Shown: in pieces, positions 1-11,100 of the stretch
How positions within the stretch are numbered: the stretch's first letter is position 1
Layout: every line of letters begins with the position of its first letter
Origin: Rapana venosa
Taxonomy: Eukaryota; Mollusca; Gastropoda; Neogastropoda; Muricidae
Reading direction: 5' to 3'
Length of the DNA stretch: 64,000 bases
Assembly (NCBI GenBank): GCA_028751875.1
Contig: CM054144.1
Span: forward strand, 15,456,738-15,520,737
The notes under the pieces: model-generated
What the model saw: only the letters and a program-made list of their open reading frames with translations
The model's database searches: none
What the model was told of the DNA's origin: nothing
Made by a program: the position numbers and the translations under genes

Positions 1-116
1 TTAGCACTTTCAAATTTCACTAACACACACACACACACAAAATAAGAATGAACAAAAATTGTTCACTGATCTCTGAGAACTAAAGCAAGAGAAAGAAATA
101 GCGAGAGATGTGTTAC

Positions 117-230
117 CTGGACGGGGTGGTGGGGGGAAAGAGAGGTTGGGAAGGCCAATGTCCTCCACAATGACAGGGTCCACACCATGATCAAAGGGAC
201 ACAGGTCACCCAGCATACAGAATCCCTTCT
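117..230 (-). CDS. RBM26: RBM26/27 exon: second half of CCCH zinc finger
   Basis: The exon is 114 nt with acceptor tgctgttgcag and donor CCAG|GTAACA; phase is 1 in and 1 out. Joined to the previous exon it completes a C-x8-C-x5-C-x3-H finger (…[14 protein letters not shown]). The peptide [12 protein letters not shown] follows, the same order seen after the finger in human RBM26/27. The Met that opens the local ORF is internal, not a start. Confidence 0.93.
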
Positions 231-3200
231 CTGCAACAGCACACTTTCCCGGTCACCACCCTTGTCAGCTATTGCTACTCATAGCCATAATTACTAAACC
301 TTCCCTTTACTTTCACATAGAATGCACCAAATCTTCTCTCTGAAATTTCACCTTGCAAAGTGTCATGCACCCCAGAAAAAGCATGTCAGAGCTGGTTATG
401 AAAGCAGTCAACAACTGTACAGCCAGCAACTAAAGACTCATGGCATGCACACAGGAAGTGAGAGATTCCTCGTCCTCTTTTCAACCCCAAACAGGCAAAG
501 ATTTACCACATTTAATTTGTTTCAGGAATGTTCTTTCGCGATAACACAAAACCAAGCACTGATCTGATAAAATGAGAAGCTTGATTCAAGTCAGTATTCC
601 ACACCAGGGCCCTAGTAATTTAACTTGGTATGACATCTGATAATTGGTCCATGGGTCAAGGGCTCAAATCTCACTCACAACAGAGCGGTTGAAAGGGGTT
701 TTCTCTTTGGAGTCAACAAATAAAATGTTGTGCTAGCTCCAAACCTGTTCTAATCCTTCAGGGAATACTTCAAGCTGTGGTCCCTGCATATGAATACATG
801 CACAATCTTGCATGCAAATAGAAGCTCATGCATGTTGGTGTTATATTCAGACACCATTCTGAAAATAATGGTTGAAAAATGATAGCATTTACAAATTATC
901 CTTAATATTGTCAACTTTGGAGTTCTAGCCAAGGAATGAAGAAGAATACTCCAAACAGGACCTCAATCTACAGTCTCAGAAGACTCCCAAACTGCAACCA
1001 ATAGTGCAAGTACAAGGCAAAAAATAAACCACGGATCCATTTGACGTGAGTTGAAGAGGAGATCTCTCACTTCCTACATTATCTCTATGATACCATTCCA
1101 TTCTTCTTCTTCTTCCTTTTTTGTCATGTTTCTCCCAGGGGAGGTTTGACATTGATGAGCCTTGTCCATCTCTCTCTGTTTTGAGCTTCCTCCTTATTTA
1201 TGCCCCTTTCTCTAAGATCATCTGCAATACAGGCAGCCCAGGTCTTGCTAGGTCTTCCCTTTGGTCTCTTTCCATCCACTATGAAGTTCATTGCTCTTTT
1301 TATGATGTGGTGGTCTGCTTTCCGTTGAACGTGCCCAAACCAGCGCAGTCTATTGGTACTAGCTACAGACTTTAGATCATCAACTTTGCACATTCTCCAT
1401 AATTCTTCATTTGTGATCCTGTCTTCCCATTTGATCTTTGTCATGTAGCGTAGCATTCGGTTTCCACAGCTCTTCAACAAACGTTCGACGGTTTTTGTGA
1501 AAACCCACGTCTAGGAGCCATACAGAAGAACAGGTCTGATGCAGGCCTTATATATCAGGCAGCGTCTTTCCAGTGGGATTTTCTGATTTCCAAGCAGACT
1601 TGCCAATTCTTTCCATTTCTTCCATGCACTCGCAATCCTGGTTCTGACAGCTAACTCAGATTTTGCTTCGCAGCTCATCATCTCTCCCAGGTAGCAGAAT
1701 TCGTCTACCACTTCTATCTTCCCTTGTTCAAATTCTAGCTTCTCTTTTCCTGCATCGGTATTGTCTTCACCCTTCTTATTCATACAACTGGGGCAGACAA
1801 ATACTCTGTCCTCCTTCAGACTTTAGAGTTTTGAGCATCTTTTGTGACACCAATATTGACATTTGGAGCATTTGATCGAATTGTTCCCTACACCTTTGTG
1901 GCAGACACCACACGCCTTGCTCTCTATGTGTTCTGCGGTCTTTTCCAACTGTCATTGCTTTGGTCTTGTCAACATTTACCTTCATTCCTCTGCATTCTAA
2001 TCTCTGTTTCCAATTGCCATGATATGATACCATTCAATTCATCTCAAAGAAAAGCACCAAATTTCAAGAAGAACAAAATCACTCAAAAGAACACATATTT
2101 CCAAAACAACTTGCAGCGCAAGACTTACACACCTACAATATGCAACTCTGATGTCTTTAACACTAAGTAAACTTTATTGTAAGCAAATAGCAAATGGACC
2201 ATTGATCAAAGCAAATCATGGTCCTTCAAGCTGATAGTTTTGTTGTTTTTGCTTGATTAGGTTACGGGGGAAGGGGGGGGGGGGGGGGGACTGCATTGGT
2301 ATGTGTGTGGGGGGTGGAAGTTTAGGGGCTAGGTGGAGTGTTGTTTTTGTTAGGAGGTGACCACTTCACAGAAAAAATTTTATCAGACAACTGAAGATTT
2401 TGATCCCTCTCCCTCTCTCTGTGTTCCCTTACCAATGGGGTGCGTAGTGCCTGGTCCTCTCCTCTGCTTGTCAATTTTTTTTAATGGCCTAAGCCAATAC
2501 ATTCTGACCTCAGACCAGTTCATTTCATTGTACAAGTTACATGCTGGGTATGTTTGTGTTTCCATCACCCACCAATGCTGACATGAATTACATGGTCTTT
2601 GACATGCATATCTGATCTTCTGCATGTGAATACACAAAGGGAATCAAGGCACTAGCAGGTCTGTACTTGCAGCTGACCTGGGAGATTGTAAAAAATCCCA
2701 CCCTCTCTTCACCTGACACCATCAAGATTCAAACCTACGACCTCAAGGGCCCATGGGATTAAGTCAAACAGTGTTAACCCCCTTGCTAAAATGTCCATCG
2801 TTCTGATTCCATAATTTCATCTTTAGGATTTTCTATATTTTAAAAACCTTTGTCACAAGTTTCCACATTAAAAGTTTTCAGAACGCCCCTCACGTCTCTG
2901 CCAACTAAAGGCTTAATCTGGGTGTATCAATATATCTGAACAACACAGTCCAGCTTGCACATTATTCTTGCATCCCAATCTTCACTCCAAGATACTAGCA
3001 TACCAAACCTCTTTCTCATAAGCTCTGACCATACCAATTTTTGTTGAACTATTCCCCTACCATATCAATCTTCAATCAATAGCTCAGCATACTTATCTTT
3101 CTTCTGTTTGATTGACAAGCTCAAGCAGACCGTCATCAATCTTAATTCCATGATAAGTTCCTTGCATATCAACCCCCATTCCACCATAAGTTTCAATCTA

Positions 3201-4974
3201 CAAGCTTTACTCTGCTTTTCCTGAAGGATCTAAAAATACAGTTTATTAAATCAGAACAATCTTGTATGATTACTGCCATTTTTGTTTTATTGAGGTGATA
3301 ATGAAGGGGATGTTTCACAACTGTTTTGGAACCAACTCTAAATGGATGTTGATTCAGACCCAATGAGGGGAAAAAAGACCCCAACACCAAGACAGATGAA
3401 ATGTAGCCATGCAGTTTACACAACAAAGATAGGATAAATGACAAAGCAAGAATCTATACCATTCCTTCATGAAATCAACACCAAAACAGATGAAATATTG
3501 CCATGCATTTTACAGCACAAAAAAAGCATGAATGACAGAGCAAAAATCTACACCATTCCTTCAAGAAATCAATAAGTAAAAAACCAAGATTTTTAAATGA
3601 GGAAATGTAACAGCATGAAGTACCTGGCATAAGCATAAATGGCACCAAGAAGTTATTTGTACTACTTATGTAGAACTTGCTCTAATCATCAAATGTTCCC
3701 CTGCTGGTCATAGTGGAGAGAAAGTAGCTGAATAGATTAGCTACAACGTTAGTCATTATATATATTATGTATCTTTTACAGCAACTTTCCCAATTTGTTC
3801 ACATCTGACAAAACTTGATTCCCTCCCAAACTGGTGGAAATAACATAAGACTACAGGTAAAGTTTTCCTCCTTCAAAGGAGATGCACATCAAATATTTTC
3901 CTTCTTGTCTGCTAATCACATGAATATTCTGGCAGCCAAAGGGCAAAAACAATAAAAGTCCAGCAGTACAACCTTAACTTGAGTTGACTACCCACAACTT
4001 CAGGTTGACAATACAAAATATGAATGAAACATGCACAAAGGCACTGTTTCCTGACACACCCAGGCTGTGAGTGACAAGAGCTATTCCTCATCACTGTAAG
4101 ACCAAACATTCCTCTCATCAAAGAGACAAGAGTTCTGCCTGTTATAAAAACTGCCTAAAACTTCTCAGCACCAGACCCCTGAACCTGGTTACGATGTAAT
4201 TTACTCTTGTGTATCTGCAGTAACATTTCCTTCTATGAATCCTCCTTCCCCCCTCCCACAGCACCTCTCTATCAATATTACCTCACATACTAATAGAGCT
4301 TACACCGGTTTGACAAGACATGATACATGAAACAGAAAAATATGTTTTTATTCCAAGTTATGCCCCATCTCAGGCAACAGGTTAGATGAATCGTTTATTC
4401 CTTTTGGGGGATGGGAACAGGATAGCAGCCTGATGGCCCAAGATCGAGCCACCACAGAGCAACCTGTTCCTCCCCAAAAGTCCTTCAGATGAAATATAAA
4501 TCAAGGTTCTGTGTTTGAATGTGCGCAGAACATCTTTTGCACATGTTAAAACCCGTTCAGCTTTTTGGAAGAGTCAGCCATTGCATGGCTGTAGGAACAG
4601 ATGGCAGTTTCTTTTTTAAAAACGCATCCATACTGGTGTCAAACTTAGACATCATCCCAAAGTCAGAACGCTGCTACTTTAATGGTGGGCAAAAACTGCC
4701 ACATATGTGAAATCTCACCATTGGCGCACCTTGCAGCTCTAGCTGAGGAAAGAAAAAAATGTATTCCTTTGAATAATTTTTCTTTATATGTCTATCCCTT
4801 AAGTCTATTGTTGATCAACAGAGAAAAACTTCAAAGTTAACATTTTTTTCTCTGGAAGGAATAGGTATTTCACTCTACAATTCTTTTAAATGCCTTATAA
4901 TTGTAACAGTAAATGCTTAAGCTAAAGCAGATCTAAGCCAGTATAGTATTTGTCTATTCCATAAACATGTCAAC

Positions 4975-5040
<66 letters not shown>

Positions 5041-5069
5041 CTTCTTCTTTAATTTAACGTGTGTGTGTG

Positions 5070-5101
<32 letters not shown>

Positions 5102-8100
5102 TGCGTGCGTGTGTGTGTGTCTGTGTGTGTGTGTGTCTGTGCGTGTCTGTGTTCAAACAGAAGTAAGACTCCACTGGCATCAGAACCCATGTGTCTGCCT
5201 GTGCATGCACCATATGTGTATGTACTTACCATCAAAATTCTGGCATCTCATGCGTTTATCTCTGTGTCCTCCAGTCAGTGGGATAGGTTGTCCAGGTGGA
5301 CCTCCATGGGCTGCTGGTGGTCCTGGTGGTACTCCTGGAGGTCCTGCTGGAGGTCCTCCTGGAGGTCCTGAAGAGACTGGAGGTCCTGAGGAGACCGGGG
5401 GTCCTGTCACCCCTTGTGGCATGGGGAGGGGAGGTCCCTCCCCTGGAGGTGGGGGTTCACTGCTCTGCGCGTTGTTCATCAAGCTGGGCAAGGAGGAGTT
5501 GGAGGTCACCACAGCTGGGTAATGGCCATTGTCCTGAGTTGGGGTTGACCCACGGCTGTCTGGTTCATATCGACCTAACAAAATAAATGGTGAAACCAGT
5601 ACAATTTGTCAGACTGATGATTGAATTTTGCACACTGTAAAATCTCATCTTTACCTTCTTGTGCCATGAAAATTACTTTAAACAGATCAGAGTTTGTCCT
5701 TTTTGACCACAGTCAGACACCCCAGGCTTCTTTTTGACAAACATTTTTTACCGTGGGAACATGACTCACAAAAAAGCATCTCCTGCATGGCTGCATTACC
5801 ATATCAGCATTAACAAAGGTAATGATTCATTAGAACCTTCAAACGTGATTACTTTTCAGCCTAGTCACTGACTACAGAGAAACAGATACAAACATGCAGA
5901 CAAACAAATCCACAAACATGTATACAAAAATTGACATATTTCATCTAGCGACCTGTCTATACCTGCACACAAGCCCTCATGCTCGCTGACATACGCATAA
6001 AAGCACAGACAGGAACACACTGAATGTGCACTATGACAGGCACATACAAGCAGATTTCCTTTCCAAATATTTGTTTAAACTGGATCATGTTTTTTTCCTT
6101 TTAATCTCACATCAACAAAGTAAAAGAAAGAAAATAAGATGAGGTGATGAAATCTACGTGCAGAATTTTGCCAAATGTGATGGAAAAGCAACAAGCTTTC
6201 ATCACACAAGAGTGGCTTGCATGCAAGCAAACATTAATGTGTGCATGCACCTTTGTTCACTTGTGAAAACATGGTATGCGTGAGAATGAGCATGCTAGCA
6301 TTAGCAAATATTTCATAGACAGAGAGTATGTTTGCATGGGCATGCTACTATTTTTTTAAACAGCAACTGAAGCTGCACGTGCATGCGCACTATGTGTGTG
6401 CCTATGTGTGTGCCAGTTTCAAAACAAGAGACTGGAGCAGTGACACATCTGTATAGGGAAAGGTCAAGAGAAGTTACAATGAATTCTATCGTTTCAAGAG
6501 AACAGTGTCTCAGTAAGTGGTCCTTGCACACTTTGCATGGCATAATTTACAGGGTATTAAGTCATCAATGCACTACTTCTTAATTTGGAAAGACAAAGTA
6601 TGGAGATAATGCCCCCCACCCTCACCCCCTTTCAAGTCATCAAAAACTGGCTTCGGAAAGCTTTTGTTTCCTTTCGCAAAACATAAACAAGTAAAAAACG
6701 TAGTTTAACATATAATCAACATGGTGACTGAAGTTCTGGAGTAAGGCCAAGATCTACAAGGGGTAAAAGGATGACCATCGATGGAGACAAAGCAAAAGCC
6801 ATGGGGCTTACCTAGCATCATCAACCATTACACCCAGTGGTGTGTAGGGCAACAAAGCGCTTCCACTCCCGCCTATCCTGGGCCAACCTAGTCACTGACC
6901 CCCAAGAGTGCTGCATGGCCTTCATCTCACTTTCTACAGTCCTCCTCCACGTTGTTTTTGGTCTTCCTTTCTTTCTCCTTCCTTCTGGGGTCCAGTGCAA
7001 TGCTGTTCTTGTGATTGACTGTTGGTCTCTTCGGAGGATGTGCCCAATCCACTTCCACCGTCGTCTGGTGATGGTGGTTCCCATGTCTTCCTGCCTGCAA
7101 CTCCGTAGTAGGTCTTCATTGGAGATCTTTTCTGGCCAAAAAGTATGTTCTTTCGAGCCAGAAGGCCCATAGAGCCGGAGCTTATCCCGGTTTCTGTAGC
7201 GTTAAGCGAACTGATGGTTTTTCACCACCCCTGTGACAGGACGCTAGTCTGTCGCCAGATACTTCCCCAGCAGAGCTGGTACCCACTTGTACACCTGGGT
7301 AGAGTGAGGAAAATAGGAGTAAAGTGTCTTTCCCAAGGACACAACACCGAGCCGAGCGGGTATCGAACCCGCGACCTCTGGATCACGAGTTGACCACCTA
7401 AACCACTCGACCACGGTGCCTCCTTTCTGGCCAAAAGATCCGGAGAATTCTTCGGAGGCATACGGTGTGAAAGGATCGAAGTTTGGTAAGATCCGCTTCC
7501 GTCATCCTCCAGCACTCAGAACCGTACAGGAGCGTAGATACAACACAGCTCTGGTATAGCTTCAGCTTGGTGTTGGTGCTGTACTGAGTTGATCTCCAGA
7601 TATTGTTCATCTCCCTAAACACACTCCTGGCCTTGCCCAGTCTGTTGTGGATGTCTTCTTTTGTGCCGCCCTCTGGTTTGATGATGCTGCCAAGGTATGT
7701 GAACTTGTCTGTCTGGCGCAGGTCAGTTCCATTCACTTTCACAGGGGCTGGTGTGTTCACATTGAGCGACACTGTCTCTGTTTTCTTGGTGCTAATACAA
7801 AGCCCCACTTGCTGTCCGAATGTTTGGAGTCTGCTGGTCTTCTCCTGGATATGTTGGTGTGTGTGTGACAGCAGCGCCAGGTCATCCGCAAAGTCAAGGT
7901 CTATTGTTGAGAACAGGCTCCAGCGAATCCCTCTTGGGGTGTCTTCTGTCGTCTTCCTCATCACCCAATCAATGGCCAGATTGAAGAGAACTGCCGACAT
8001 CACACATCCTTGTCTTACTCCAGTCTTGACTTCGAAGACAGTGTTGCTATGGCCCACAGAGCATCTGAAGTTGTCGCAGAAGCTCTTGATAAGGTGTACC

Positions 8101-11100
8101 AGTTTCAATGGCATGCCATAGGGTCGAAGGATACTCCAAAGGCTGTCTCTGTGTATGCTGTCAAATGCTTTTTCAAAGTCCACAAAATTCACATACTGTT
8201 GTCTTTGCCACTCTGTGCACTGTTCGATGATGTTTCTGAGCGTGAATATCTGGTCTATACATCCTCGTTGCTTCCTGAACCCTTCTTGTTCCTTCCTCAG
8301 TGCATCGTCCATAGCGTCTGATATTCTTCTGATGATGACCTTGGCCAGTATCTTGCTTGGCACAGACAAAAGAGTGATTCCCCTCCAGTTGTTGCAGTCG
8401 CTCAGGGTTCCTTTCTTGGGGATTTTGACTATCACTCCCTTGCTTACCTAGCAAGACAGCTCTTATTGACAGGACAAGAGTACATTAATGCAGCATGATG
8501 CATCAGAGTCAGCAATGGCATTACTTTCAGAGGTCTGACAAACAACAGAATATTACACCTACCAAGAAGTTTATCTGCTGAAAACATTTTCTTACACATG
8601 GATGTTTATTTACTGATGCAACATACCTCTGGATCGTGAGCGAGAACGTGGTCGGCTCCATGAGCGCGAACGCCGGATCAGCTTCTCCCTAAGGTCCCTG
8701 ACATCTCGATCCCTTGGGCTGCGTGACCTTCCCCTTCTATCTGGGGACATTCTGAAGCGCCTGGGACTTCTTGACCGAGAACGGCGGCGATAACGCCTGT
8801 CTGGTGAGTATCGTCGCTCTGGAGAAAAGCGGCGATCTGGGGAGTATCGTCGATCAGGAGAGTAACGACCTCTTTCTCTGTCTTCATATCGTCGTCTTCG
8901 CTCATCACTACACAGACAAAAATAAAAAAACTTAAGAAGCACTCTATAATCAGATTTTTTTAATTTTTAAACACACGTTACACTGAGGGAAACAAAATCC
9001 CCTTAATGACTTACATCAAAATCTAAAGATTTTTCACAGTGTGAGTCTTTTCCTGGCTTCTTTGTATTTAATTAGGAAAAACAGAGTACTTCAAAAATGA
9101 ATTTTAACAAGAATCAGGGGGAGGGACAGCTCAGTGGTTAGAGCATCATGAACTGATGGCCTAGGTTTGAGCCACTGCCAAGGCATCCATTCAGGGATTT
9201 TTCCCCTGGAGTTAACATAAATACAGACTACACTCCCTTAAATATCCTTTGGATGAGACTACAAACCAAGGTGTAAACCATAAAAAACATCCTGTGCTCA
9301 CCTTAAATAAAACCTGTTCTGCCTTTTGGAAGTGTAGCCTATTTTGTGCTGGAAGGAATAGATGACTTTTTTTTTTTTAATTTAAAATATACATGTACAC
9401 ATGTACACTGGTAGAATGTGGCCACCTTAATGGTGGGGAAAAAAGTCACCCTATGCAAAATCTCACCACTGGTGACCCTCAGAACTCTAGCCAAGAGAGA
9501 TGTGTCTCCATCACCGCTATCATCTGTAGAAGCTCTACGCCATGCCACCAGGGTTCACCCTCTTTCTCTGTCTCTGCTGAGTTCTACAATCTCCTGTAGC
9601 CCTCCCAGACCACTGATCTCAGTGATGTTGGCAATGTAGGATGTTGGTGGTCTGCCTCTTTTCCTTCTACCCTTAACCTTACCTTGAAAAACTATTGTAA
9701 TCAGATTTGTCTGTATTTCTATCTGCATGACCAACATATCTCAGTCTTCACTTGTCAATGTCAGCCAAAGCTGTCTTTGCACTGAGATCTCATTTGATTC
9801 TTATCAAACATACACGTCACACCAACTATTTCAATCATTTTCAATACTCATACTTACAAGTCCCTTCCCCGCCGTGGACTAAAACTTCTGCTACGTGTTC
9901 TTCGCCTACGAGGCCCAAGGTCACGGGTATCTCGATTGTCTCGGCGATCACTCTCTCTTCTGTCTGGCTCGCGTCTTTCCCTGGTATCCCGATCATCTTT
10001 GCCATCTCTTTCTCTGTTGTCTCGTCCTTCCCGCCCTTCACGACTGTCACGATTGTCACGACTGTCACGGTTTTCACGATAATCACGGCCATCTGAGAGT
10101 TCTTGCTTGACTGGCACTGAAGACTGTAATATAAATGAAACCATATGCTTTAAAATACTCTCTTCTGTTAATCTGTTATTACACTGATCAAATATAATTT
10201 CTTATATTTTAGGCCACCAAGTAAGATTATAAATAAACAAACAAATAAAAAAAAATGTGTGCATGAATTTTAAAGGAAACCAGGTTTCTTTTAACTTCTC
10301 CATACTTTCTACTGCAAAGCTAAACATTTGCACCCTTGGCATGAGAATATAATTCCATTTTAGAGAAAAAAAATCTGCAATAAGAATCAAGAGCCCTTAC
10401 AGAGATAGAAACAAATATAAACTTTAACTGAAGCCTTGCACCAACACAGCCAATAAATCTCCTTAAGTCTTTTTTCAGCTCCAACTCTGCAAATCTTTAT
10501 TTTTTTCTAAACTTGAAACTCTACACCATTAATGTGAGGAGAGAACAAAATAAGCACAGACAGAGAGAGATATCACAGGTGACAAAATAACATAAATCTA
10601 AAAATTCTTCACAAACAAAAATACACTACAGTGAGCAGGCAGGGCAGGGAGAAACAACTCACCCATGGTTGGGAGTTGTCCTCTGATCTCCTGCTGCGTT
10701 TGCTGGCAGGCTCACCACTGGGTAGCTTGGAGTGTGCCGAAGAAACACTTGATGAGCGAGTTGCACTGGAAGACTGCAAAGGCGAAGAATTGCGCTCTGT
10801 TTTTATGGGGGGTTCTGTCTTCACCCCTGGCTCAGATTTGACCTCAGATTTGGCTGGTGTGGTTGTTGGAGTGGTGACAATAGTTGGGACAGGAGCAGGG
10901 GCACTGGTCGGTGCCTTGGCAGCACTAAACTCAACGTTTTCGTATACTTTAGATCGCAACCCCTTGAACAGCTCATCCACAAAGGATTTGGTTTCTGGAA
11001 AAAAGTTGCACTTTTTAAAAAATTCTGCACAAAAAGAAAACACATAAACTTATTGCACAAAAAGAAAATACATAAACTTATTAAAGCACACAAAAAAACA

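Noticed and set aside
10..216. Small ORF starting at a Met near 216 as an independent protein
   Set aside because: It is the middle of the CCCH finger exon, and the Met is internal to the finger.
4967..5522. Long plus- and minus-strand ORFs through the (TG)n tract and the Pro/Gly-rich exon
   Set aside because: Microsatellites are open in several frames, and the plus-strand frame is the shadow of a spliced minus-strand RBM26/27 exon.
7358..7413. tRNA genes at the SINE heads (also near 9127-9173, 43800-43850 and 55130-55190)
   Set aside because: A and B boxes are present, but the rest does not fold as an intact tRNA and the heads continue into SINE bodies with target duplications.
7398..8435. 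A 345-codon ORF as a host gene
   Set aside because: It is a LINE reverse transcriptase bounded by a 12-bp target-site duplication and cut by a SINE.
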